Shown piece after piece: positions 1-6,664 of a stretch of DNA of 19,348 nt (positions within the stretch are counted from its first letter, which is position 1; the number at the start of each line of letters is the position of its first letter). The stretch is taken from NCBI GenBank assembly GCA_030590405.1, contig JAUUYO010000026.1, positions 1 through 19,348 of the forward strand, read 5' to 3'. Below the pieces are notes generated by a model. That model searched no databases. It had not been told where the DNA came from and saw nothing but the letters and a program-made list of their open reading frames with translations. This DNA comes from Kangiellaceae bacterium (GTDB lineage: Bacteria > Pseudomonadota > Gammaproteobacteria > Enterobacterales > Kangiellaceae). The position numbers and the translations under genes are program-made.

Positions 1-245
1 AAAAGACTATTATAGATATGCATACCACTGTCGCTCTGCGGAAATTTTAGTGCATGAGTGGTGACTAGACCGCAGATTGCGGCTAACAAGCCGGAAATCC
101 CAAGATTAGGAAAAAACATCGTAGCCGCCAGGATAGTTAGTCCGGCTAACGGATGATTCAAAAACAAAATCGTCGCGTAGGCGCGCAACAAGCCGTACAC
201 TTTGTCGCGTAACTGGTTGACCTGTTTATTTATTGAGTCAATCAT
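1..245 (-). CDS. Urea transporter, N-terminal fragment (runs off left edge)
   Basis: The reverse strand reads from an ATG at 245 and stays open to the window edge (81 codons seen). The translation begins MIDSINKQVNQLRDKVYG and continues with LLRAYATILFLNHPLAGLTI, a hydrophobic stretch, then ISGLLAAICGLV and a final HIYNSL. This matches the start of bacterial urea transporters (UT/Yut family), where an LRAYAQI-FLNNPLVGLLIL-like segment forms the first membrane helices of the urea channel. In frame upstream there is a stop only at 285-287, which is also the stop of the decarboxylase gene, so a TTG start near 257 is possible; ATG 245 is preferred. The gap to the decarboxylase is 39 bp with no visible terminator, so it is probably the last visible gene of the pqqD operon. 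The C-terminal part is outside the window, so any downstream fusion or partner cannot be seen. Confidence 0.72.
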   Translation of the reverse strand, partial: MIDSINKQVNQLRDKVYGLLRAYATILFLNHPLAGLTILAATMFFPNLGISGLLAAICGLVTTHALKFPQSDSGMHIYNSL

Positions 246-284
246 TTTTGTTTTCGATTCCAATGTCTGCCTGAATTTCAGTGT

Positions 285-1688
285 TTATTTAAATGGTTTG
301 GCAAGATGTTGGGGAAGCCTTTCTTGCGCGATCACGACTTCCAGGTTTTCGGCTTTGCGAATGACGCTCACCTGCTGTTTATCGTGAACCATAACAATAT
401 TGGGACGATAATGAATAAACTGTAACCACTGAGTATTGTTGTAAGCTCCGGCCGGACTGAATATTAGTGAGTCGCCGACTTTGACTGGTGGCAACATTAT
501 GCTGGCGCGAAGCACGTCAATGTTCATACAAAGAGGACCATAAATGACAGTCTCCTCGGCGCGACCGTCTAGGGTTCGAGTCGGGATGACCTGATGGTTG
601 TACCAAAAAGCGGTGAAGAGTAAATTGACGCCAGCATCCATGACCAAGGCTTTGCGTCCATCCGGTAAACGGTTGGTTGAAATAACGCTGCTGACTAGAG
701 CTTCAGCGTCATCAACGATTGCTCGCCCAGTTTCAAGCACCAGCTGAGGTCGTTTACCACCGCGAGCAACTCGCTGCTCAGTATGATCCAGCATTACCGA
801 GCAAATGGCGTCAGCGTACTGCTCTATGCTGGGAACGATTTGCTCAGGCGGAAGGTAGATACCCTGTAGAGAATTTAAAGATGCAAAGCCTCCGCCGATA
901 TCAATAAATTCGATTTCAAAATCGGTGCTGCTTTCCACTTTATTCATAAACTCACACAGAGTACGGGTTTGCACGGCGTAGGCCTGTGGCTCCAAAATAA
1001 AAGTACCAATATGGCTGTGAAGGCCAACCAGTTTCAGGTGTTTGCTAGCTGCAATGCGCCATACTGCATTCATCGCCTGACCGGATTCCAGGTTAAATCC
1101 AAAACGGCTCCACGGCTCAGTGTAGCCGGTTTCAAAGTTGACTCTGATGGCAACCTTAATATCCCGATCCAGCTCAATGCCGAGATCCTCCAGGGTATGC
1201 AATTCATCAATATTATCGATATGAATACGAGCTTTATCGTTAATTGCAACAATCAATGAGTCCCGGGTTTTGTAGGGACCGTTAAAGATAATTTTGTTGC
1301 CCGGTACGCCCAGGTTTCTGGCTTTTTCGTATTCGAAGTCGGAGACGACTTCTGCCCAGGCACCTTCCTGATGCAACAGGTTACAAACCGCCCCCAGGTA
1401 ATTAGTTTTATAGGACCAACCAAACAACACATCGGGATAACGAGCGCTAAATACCCGATTAATATGACGCATATTTTTGCGCAATTTTTTTTCGGAGACT
1501 ACAAACAGCGGAGAACCATATTGTTCAAGAAGTTCATTGATAACTACCCCATCTATTGTGTCCTGCCAGTTACTGTAAAGTGCTCCGCCGAATTTGTTTT
1601 GAATTCCCGAACGCACCGGAGATATTATTGGCTTAGTCCAGGACTTTTTTTCCGATAGAGTAGAAGAGAGCTTGTCAGTACTTTTCAT
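285..1688 (-). CDS. Fold-type III PLP-dependent decarboxylase (LysA/ornithine decarboxylase superfamily)
   Basis: This 467-residue protein has the Orn/Lys/Arg/diaminopimelate decarboxylase family 2 layout: an alanine-racemase-like TIM barrel followed by a beta domain. Visible motifs are the PLP-binding lysine in FGWSYKTNYL (K94), HSHIGT (224-229), the phosphate-binding glycines in IDIGGGF (263-268), ETGR (319-322, usually EPGR), the catalytic cysteine in GPLCMNID (C387, with D391) and a late aromatic in PAGAYNN (Y416). The reaction is expected to be decarboxylation (or racemisation) of an amino acid or amino-acid moiety in the cytoplasm. The substrate is not readable from sequence. About 35 residues precede the usual domain start. 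ATG 1688 has only a weak ribosome site. It lies 56 bp after the ATP-grasp gene and 39 bp before the urea transporter, in one minus-strand unit. That setting argues against a housekeeping lysA role. A lysine-biosynthetic diaminopimelate decarboxylase is the main alternative. Confidence 0.85.
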   Translation of the reverse strand: MKSTDKLSSTLSEKKSWTKPIISPVRSGIQNKFGGALYSNWQDTIDGVVINELLEQYGSPLFVVSEKKLRKNMRHINRVFSARYPDVLFGWSYKTNYLGAVCNLLHQEGAWAEVVSDFEYEKARNLGVPGNKIIFNGPYKTRDSLIVAINDKARIHIDNIDELHTLEDLGIELDRDIKVAIRVNFETGYTEPWSRFGFNLESGQAMNAVWRIAASKHLKLVGLHSHIGTFILEPQAYAVQTRTLCEFMNKVESSTDFEIEFIDIGGGFASLNSLQGIYLPPEQIVPSIEQYADAICSVMLDHTEQRVARGGKRPQLVLETGRAIVDDAEALVSSVISTNRLPDGRKALVMDAGVNLLFTAFWYNHQVIPTRTLDGRAEETVIYGPLCMNIDVLRASIMLPPVKVGDSLIFSPAGAYNNTQWLQFIHYRPNIVMVHDKQQVSVIRKAENLEVVIAQERLPQHLAKPFK

Positions 1689-1744
1689 ATTTTTCGCATC
1701 CGTGTTTTATTTTTAGATGGTATTCAATTAATGAGTGATTCAGG

Positions 1745-2800
1745 TTAGCGGCTCATACCGGAAACAACATATTTTTCAAATTCCTCTATTGGTACAATGA
1801 CTTCGTGAGCATACCGAATGAACATAATGCCGGATTGAATTTCGCCGAATTCCGGTAACGGTTTATCTTGTGCTAACGCCATTAACGCAGAAGGGAGATT
1901 GCGGTTAACACCCTGACTAAGATATATCCAGGCAGGAAAGCGAGGGTTGATTTCCAATAAATGATATTTACCCTGATTATCTTTGATCACTTCTACTTCC
2001 AGTGGTCCGCGCCAATTAATCGCTCCAATAAGTCTTTCGCTGGCTTCAAAAAGTTCTCTATCATTTATAGATACACCAGCCCAGGCCTTGCCTTTGTCGG
2101 TAAGAGCCAGTTTTTTCATCATTACGGCACCAATCATATTGCCATTGCCATCGCCAAGGGCGGTTAAGTTATATTCCTGCCCTTTGACAAATTTTTGCAC
2201 TAACACTGGGAACCCCCATTCGGAGGCTATTTTTCTGAAAGCACTCTTTGCCTGAGCCGTATTGTTGACAATTATTGCATCGTAGAACAGACCTTTGACC
2301 ACCAACGGGTAACTCTAGTCCTTGTCTTGGCAGTCGTCAAAGAATTGTGCCGAAGTGATCGCTTTAATATCAGGGCAGGCTAACTTTGCATATTTTGCGA
2401 GTTCAGGTAGCTTATCTTTATTGCGAAGTCGTAGCTGGGTTGCATCGGGGAGAAATGTCCTGATCCCCATTTCTTCAACCTGAGGATTGAGTCGAATGAT
2501 TCCGGGCAGCTCTGCATCCAGACAGGGTAATAGAACATCGATCTTCTCAATCGCGTGGATTTCCGCCAGACGATCCAAAAAGACATGGTTTCCAGCCGAT
2601 GGATAAGGCAACAAATAGCCGGCATCAGAGTAATCTTTCAGGTAAAGCCCGGGGTCAAGGGCGTCATAACTCAAGCCGACAACCCGACAGTTGAAATCTT
2701 TGGATTCCATTAAACATTGCGCTACCGCCAATCCTGGCCCCGGATTTTCAGGTTTGGCGTTCATACCCGTTACGGCAACTGTGAGTGTTTGATCAGTCAT
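1745..2800 (-). pseudogene. ATP-grasp ligase interrupted by a single in-frame TAG codon
   Basis: One reading frame encodes an ATP-grasp enzyme of about 351 residues, split by TAG at 2315-2317. The upstream part (2800-2315, 161 aa) is the N-terminal Rossmann-like preATP-grasp domain beginning MTDQTLTVAVTGMNAKPE. After the stop the same frame continues SYPLVVKG, the ATP-binding lysine strand, then VLVQKFVKGQEYNLTALGDG and the Mg-ATP motif LLEINPRFPAW. Family members use ATP to join a carboxylate to an amine or thiol. ATG 2800 overlaps the pqqD stop by one base (TGATG), so translation is coupled. No shift or deletion is visible, so one base change (for example from TTG, CAG or TGG) explains the break. 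The second half could restart at TTG 2305, with AAGGA 13 bases upstream, but alone it would lack the preATP-grasp domain. Options are a recent nonsense mutation, a sequencing error or amber readthrough. Confidence 0.85.
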
Positions 2801-3060
2801 CAGATCCCCACTTGCTCTTTGAGCGTCGCCAAAAAATCATCAATGTCGCGCTCAATTTCCTGTTGGCTTGCGTCGTATTTATCGGTAAGAAGCTCGAGAG
2901 TTGTGCCAAGATTGGCGTCATGCTGTAGTGAGCGCAGGATTTCCAATCCGGTGTCGTTGACTGTAAAACTTTGCCCACTAACCGGATCAAACACAAAACC
3001 GCTTTCGCTTAACGCCAGTCTGATTAAAGGCCCCGTCAAAGTGAGTTGTTCTATTGCCAT
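2800..3060 (-). CDS. PqqD-like small protein (RRE-type peptide-binding fold)
   Basis: The protein has 86 residues, the usual size for PqqD-family proteins. The diagnostic core is SGFVFDPVSGQSFTVNDTG (residues 20-38) followed by LEILRSL and a helical C-terminus with acidic DIDDFLATLKEQ. In known systems such proteins bind a leader peptide and present it to modifying enzymes (PqqA for PqqE, and many RiPP pathways). Related HPr-rel-A-type PqqD proteins exist outside PQQ synthesis. Nothing here encodes PqqA, PqqB, PqqC or PqqE, and no short precursor gene is visible next to it, so a role in PQQ synthesis is not supported. ATG 3060 is well placed: GGGGAG at 3067-3072 lies six bases upstream. It is the first gene of the minus-strand operon and overlaps the ATP-grasp gene by one base. 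Function is inferred from fold and company only. Confidence 0.8.
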   Translation of the reverse strand: MAIEQLTLTGPLIRLALSESGFVFDPVSGQSFTVNDTGLEILRSLQHDANLGTTLELLTDKYDASQQEIERDIDDFLATLKEQVGI

Positions 3061-3148
3061 AAGCTACTCCCCTTCGTTTAAAAGATATTGGCCGAAAAGA
3101 CATTATCGTATTAACGACTAACGCTACACTTAAAGCAGTCTTCAGGCA

Positions 3149-3162
3149 CTGATCTATATCAA
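3149..3162 (-). promoter_or_regulatory. FNR/Anr-like box upstream of pqqD operon
   Basis: Reading the minus strand, TTGATATAGATCAG matches the FNR/Anr consensus TTGAT-N4-ATCAA at nine of ten specified bases. Its centre lies about 95 bp upstream of the pqqD ATG. Candidate -10 elements downstream are TAGCGT (3121-3126), giving a class II-like spacing near -41, or TACGAT (3105-3110), giving spacing near -58. Neither -10 is strong. Oxygen-responsive activation of the pqqD/ATP-grasp/decarboxylase/urea-transporter operon is an inference from this single site. Confidence 0.45.
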
Positions 3163-3176
3163 AACAGGGCAATATC

Positions 3177-3437
3177 TTTGTCTTAACGCAGTGGTGAGAT
3201 TGTATTTTTCACTTTGGTGGTGAACCACATGAGCTGCCGATAAGAAGTTAATTTGATGAGGTGTGCGATGATACCAGTAGTACAAAAATCATACAAACGA
3301 AACAAAACCCCCAGGTAAAGGGTGAACTCGCTGACATCTGATCCAAAGCTATCATTTCTGAAATCCAGGCATAAACAATGCCTGCCAAACTAAACATCAC
3401 TAAAACTTGACCATTACAACTTTGGTTTGATTCATCA
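3177..3437 (-). repeat. Decayed partial duplicate of the desaturase gene (copy 1)
   Basis: This stretch aligns nearly base for base with 4572-4820, codons 45-128 of the intact desaturase gene, which include its first two histidine clusters. Relative to the intact copy it has a 14-base insertion (near 3408-3421), two single-A deletions in A-runs (near 3285-3300) and scattered substitutions. The reading frame is therefore lost after SPFTWGF and no functional product is expected. It lies in the same orientation as its source, about 1.1 kb downstream of it, just beyond a PIN-domain remnant. Its left end abuts the pqqD promoter region. Confidence 0.92.
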
Positions 3438-3451
3438 TAGACCAACAATCC

Positions 3452-3700
3452 TCATTCTTTATAATTCCAAGAGTTAAACGCCTTCACCTTGCCCAAACAA
3501 AAGCCAGCAGTGTCACGCGTAACTATAGTCATGTTGTGAACAACAGCAGTAGCGGCAATCAATGTATCCCTATAGGGTTTTGGAACAGGCACATGATATT
3601 TTGCGCTAATCAAAACAACGCTCTTATCGACTGAAAGAATACGTTCCTCAAAAGCAGGTAAGACATACTCAGTCATCCATCTTCTTAGGAGTTGTTGGCG
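3452..3700 (-). pseudogene. C-terminal remnant of a PIN-domain (VapC/FitB-like) toxin
   Basis: The open stretch encodes about 83 residues resembling only the C-terminal two thirds of a PIN-domain ribonuclease toxin (usually 130-140 aa). It contains RRWMTEYVLPAFEERIL, then RDTLIAATAVVHNMTIVTRD, which carries the conserved D-LIAATA helix and the TRD acidic residue, and ends VKAFNSWNYKE, matching the usual VKVFNPW terminus. The N-terminal strand with the first catalytic aspartate (typically LLDTNVISE) is absent: the homology stops at the 3' end of the desaturase gene and a TAA is in frame at 3707-3709. ATG 3676 exists but would start mid-domain. No antitoxin gene is nearby. It is therefore most likely a non-functional fragment left by the rearrangement that also produced the desaturase duplicate. 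Confidence 0.78.
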
Positions 3701-3714
3701 GTTTTTTTATTAGG

Positions 3715-4953
3715 CTATGTTTTTTTCTTGGTCATTGCATTTGTTTTTTCCGTGCCAATAAAACCAACACCAATAAACGACATTAAAAAATACCCACTAA
3801 GGATAACGGTTAACAGATCGGCAAAATTATTTTTATAAGTGAAAATAATTGCCATTGTCACAATCAACCTCAGGCCTTCAAACATCCATGCAAATGATCG
3901 ACCTTCCAACATAAAACCATTACTTAGTAACGGCAAAGTAATAATAAACCAAAATAACAACTGAGTTTGAAAATCGAGTTGATGACTACTGACAATAAAA
4001 ATCACGCCAAACAAAAGACTCATCGCATATTGAAATAAAGCATAATATTTTGCTCGTGCGTTTGACACAGGGTTGTATTTAATTTGTTCGCCAGCGGGTT
4101 GTTTGTGAAGCGGGTATTGTTGTTCAACATCGGTTGGACGCCAACCTGTAGGCATAAACCAGATCTTAATTTTATCCAACCAATTTTTCGTCCGGTTCGC
4201 ATCAATCAACAACGAAAACCAGGTATGCAAGTTAGCCCAGACAGGATTAAAACTATTCACAGGCCTCCTCACGCCATAAATGACTTTTTCATTGTCTAAC
4301 TCTGGCTGAAAAGTACCAAAAAAACGATCCCAAATAATAAAAACACCGCCATGATTTTTATCAATATAGATCTGGTTTTGAGCATGGTGAACCCGATGAT
4401 GAGAAGGCGTCACAAAAATTGATTCAAACCAGCCAAGCTTACCAACCAGTTGAGTATGCACCCAAAATTGATAAACCAGATTGAGCGCCCCGCTGACAAA
4501 AAACACTTCGGCTGGTATCCCCAAAACAAAACTCGGAATGTAAAAAACCCACAGCATCACCGAACTACTGGTTTGTCTTAACGCAGTGGTGAGATTGTAT
4601 TCTTCACTTTGGTGGTGAACCACATGAGCTGCCCATAAGAAGTTAATTTGATGGGATGTGCGATGATACCAGTAGTACAAAAAATCATACAAAACGAAAC
4701 TAAATCCCCAGGTAAAGGGTGAACTCGCTGACATCTGATCCAAAGCTATCATTTCTGAAATCCAGGCATAAACAATGCCTGCCAAACTAAACATCACTAA
4801 AACTCTGGTTTGACTGATCACCCCAAGCGATAAACTGGTTAGCGCATCATTCAACCGATAGACAGTAGCGTTTCGTTTTTTGTTGACCCATAATTCGATG
4901 AAAATCAACAAAAAAAATGCCGGTATTGAGAAAAGTATAATTTTAGTCGCCAA
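3715..4953 (-). CDS. Fatty acid hydroxylase / sterol desaturase family membrane protein
   Basis: The 412-residue protein carries the three histidine clusters of the family: HRTSH (97-101), HVVHH (110-114) and HHRVHH (185-190), followed by NHGGVFIIWDRFFGTF. These histidines bind a di-iron centre that hydroxylates or desaturates lipid chains at the membrane. An N-terminal membrane helix (about 5-22), further hydrophobic spans around the clusters and several C-terminal helices (about 305-400) are visible. The length with a long C-terminal membrane region resembles bacterial relatives of alkylglycerol monooxygenase more than short C-5 sterol desaturases. The substrate is unknown. It starts at ATG 4953, 71 bp from the divergent nitroreductase. 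The gene appears intact and is the source of the duplicate at 3177-3437. Confidence 0.88.
   Translation of the reverse strand: MATKIILFSIPAFFLLIFIELWVNKKRNATVYRLNDALTSLSLGVISQTRVLVMFSLAGIVYAWISEMIALDQMSASSPFTWGFSFVLYDFLYYWYHRTSHQINFLWAAHVVHHQSEEYNLTTALRQTSSSVMLWVFYIPSFVLGIPAEVFFVSGALNLVYQFWVHTQLVGKLGWFESIFVTPSHHRVHHAQNQIYIDKNHGGVFIIWDRFFGTFQPELDNEKVIYGVRRPVNSFNPVWANLHTWFSLLIDANRTKNWLDKIKIWFMPTGWRPTDVEQQYPLHKQPAGEQIKYNPVSNARAKYYALFQYAMSLLFGVIFIVSSHQLDFQTQLLFWFIITLPLLSNGFMLEGRSFAWMFEGLRLIVTMAIIFTYKNNFADLLTVILSGYFLMSFIGVGFIGTEKTNAMTKKKT
4572..4820 (-). repeat. Source copy of the duplicated segment, inside the desaturase gene (copy 2)
   Basis: This is the intact counterpart of the copy at 3177-3437. 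It encodes residues 45-128 of the desaturase in frame. The left boundary shares TTTGTCTTAACG with copy 1; the right boundary fades after GGTTTGA...ATCA. No terminal inverted repeats or target-site duplications are evident at either end, so it does not look like an insertion sequence. Confidence 0.9.
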
Positions 4954-5024
4954 TAGCGCAGCCTGATATTGTTTGATGTTAAGATAACAACTAATTTACT
5001 CATATTCTCGAAGGAACGCAAATA

Positions 5025-5687
5025 ATGTCATTATCTGATATTTTGGAAAATAGGTCTTCAATCAGAGCATTTACTGACAAGCCCGTTTCACAGGAGGTAT
5101 TGAACAAAATTTTTAGCTTGGCTCAGAACTCAATATCGAATTGCAATGTTCAGCCCTGGCAATCAATGGTGGTGAGTGGAAAATGTAAGGAGCAGCTTAA
5201 AAAAGCGCTCGTTACAGAAATTATGGAAGGCAAACAACCACAGCCAGACTTTGACTGGCTACCCAAATACCAAGGTATTCATAGAGAAAGACAATTTGGT
5301 TCGGCCAATGCTCTGTATGGTGCCATGAATATCAAGCGTTCGGACAAACAAGCCCGGCAGGCGTCTATGTTAAGAAACTGGCAGTTTTTTGATGCGCCCC
5401 ATGTCGTTTTCTTTTGTATGGAAAAATATTTAGGCATCATGGGAGCGGTTGATATGGGTATTTACGCGCAAACATTGTCGTTACTCATGCAAGAGTCTGG
5501 AATTGCCAGCTGTATGCAAGGGGCGCTAGGTCAATTCCCTCAACCGATTAAAGAAGCTCTGGAACTTCCAGAAGATGTAGGCATTTTATTTGGCATGTCA
5601 TTTGGTTATGCCGATAACACGGCTTCCGTCAATAAAACCAGAACCGTCCGAGTATCAATCGATCAGTCAGTCAAACACTTCAATTAG
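5025..5687 (+). CDS. Nitroreductase family FMN-dependent oxidoreductase
   Basis: The 220-residue protein has the nitroreductase fold signature: an N-terminal NRSSIRAFTDKPV segment binding the FMN phosphate, SNCNVQPWQ early in the fold, the central DMGIYAQTLSLLMQESGIAS helix region and ILFGMSFGYAD near the end. Members are homodimers with one FMN per active site. They reduce nitroaromatics, quinones or enones with NAD(P)H in the cytoplasm; the physiological substrate is not predictable. Start ATG 5025 follows AAGGA by nine bases. The gene is divergent from the desaturase and convergent with the sugar operon, whose last stop is 17 bp away, with no obvious hairpin between them. It appears to be a single-gene unit. 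Confidence 0.9.
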   Translation: MSLSDILENRSSIRAFTDKPVSQEVLNKIFSLAQNSISNCNVQPWQSMVVSGKCKEQLKKALVTEIMEGKQPQPDFDWLPKYQGIHRERQFGSANALYGAMNIKRSDKQARQASMLRNWQFFDAPHVVFFCMEKYLGIMGAVDMGIYAQTLSLLMQESGIASCMQGALGQFPQPIKEALELPEDVGILFGMSFGYADNTASVNKTRTVRVSIDQSVKHFN

Positions 5688-5704
5688 GAGCATACGATTA
5701 AGAA

Positions 5705-6664
5705 TCAGATGATTGAGCAAGATTCAAACGGATCATCAATTTCAATCCAGTGGGCTTCTGCATCCGAAACACCGGCATACAATCGAGTTTGGTGATCGAT
5801 TTGAATTAATCCGGAAGAAAAAATAACGTCTCGAAGATCGGGCCTCTTTGCAGCGCCCTGGCTAAATAAATCGCGACTTGCAATCACCTTTAAATCATGG
5901 AATTGGCTTTGCCCAGGATCAAAAATAAAAGACGCCGCATAATAGTGCCTTTCATTATTATCAAGATCACCTTCAAAACATGCCACATGCGCTAACACAC
6001 CAATTTTTCCGTTTTCCATCAATTTAGCTTCATTCACTCCTCCCCAATCCAACGGGTGAAACATCCCCTTGAGTAATCTGGCGGAATTAATTTTTTCAAT
6101 CGTTAATTCGCTCAGTTCATTCAACTCTGTATAGCCAATAGTTCCCCGCCCTCCTATCGCTCCCTGAGGTCGAGTAAATAATCCAATTTTGTTACCTGCT
6201 AACTGACATAGCCGGATGTCTTTCATTCCTACAGGACCGCTGGAAAACTCTGTTAGATCAAATATATCATTACCTCGATAGAACACCGTTTGCCATTGAA
6301 GTTCTAATTTTCCTTGCTGATTAATGATTTCAGAAATTTTCACCCCACCAAATATCAACTTGTTTTTAATAAATACCACGAAAGGATCCTGCAATTCAAA
6401 AATGGGTGCTCCAGTAATTGGAAACCATTGCTGTTCAATTTCTTCGAAAAAGATTACTTTGGAATGTTCTTGATCTCTAGGTTCAACTCGCCCAGCAATC
6501 ACTGTTTTACCGGCAGATAAAAAAGGTGCTGTAATATTGTACACATCCAGATTATTGACATTTCTTAAATTCAATTTTTTGCTATAAAACTCATGCTTGT
6601 TACTATTTTGTTTGAACTCATTAAAAAGCTCATAAACTCGTTTAGGATTGTTAGTTCTAGTCAT
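5705..6664 (-). CDS. DUF1861 family protein, GH130-associated
   Basis: From ATG 6664 the product has 319 residues. A longer start at 6712 is open, but it would overlap GH130 by 49 bp, and the ATG at 6664 overlaps the GH130 stop as TAATG, the usual coupled arrangement. Recognisable DUF1861 features are GMKDIRLCQL (about 146-155), FTRPQGAIGGRGTIGYT (163-179) and HPLDWGGVNEA. These beta-strand-rich repeats suggest a beta-propeller like that of GH130/GH43 enzymes. No signal peptide is visible, so it should be cytoplasmic. Family members are often encoded beside GH130 mannoside phosphorylases, and a role in the same sugar pathway is inferred from that. No catalytic activity can be assigned. It is the last gene of the operon. 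Confidence 0.75.
   Translation of the reverse strand: MTRTNNPKRVYELFNEFKQNSNKHEFYSKKLNLRNVNNLDVYNITAPFLSAGKTVIAGRVEPRDQEHSKVIFFEEIEQQWFPITGAPIFELQDPFVVFIKNKLIFGGVKISEIINQQGKLELQWQTVFYRGNDIFDLTEFSSGPVGMKDIRLCQLAGNKIGLFTRPQGAIGGRGTIGYTELNELSELTIEKINSARLLKGMFHPLDWGGVNEAKLMENGKIGVLAHVACFEGDLDNNERHYYAASFIFDPGQSQFHDLKVIASRDLFSQGAAKRPDLRDVIFSSGLIQIDHQTRLYAGVSDAEAHWIEIDDPFESCSII

Noticed and set aside
1070..1259. Open frames on both strands inside the decarboxylase gene
   Set aside because: They are shadows of the real frame, with no family similarity and no ribosome site.
1745..2305. Reading 1745-2305 as an independent ATP-grasp gene with a TTG start
   Set aside because: It begins at the ATP-binding strand, lacks the preATP-grasp domain, and joins the upstream part in the same frame with only one stop codon between. 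Reinitiation is kept only as a possibility.
2800..3060. PQQ biosynthesis role for the PqqD-like protein
   Set aside because: No PqqA peptide and no PqqB, PqqC or PqqE genes lie nearby; the partners are an ATP-grasp ligase and a PLP decarboxylase.
3248..3448. Open frame of 66 codons resembling the start of a membrane protein
   Set aside because: It is the frame left in the decayed desaturase duplicate; after SPFTWGF it departs from the intact protein through single-base deletions and stops early.
3177..4820. Insertion sequence or CRISPR-like repeat explanation for the repeated segment
   Set aside because: There are only two copies, the repeat lies within a known gene, and there are no terminal inverted repeats, transposase or regular spacers.
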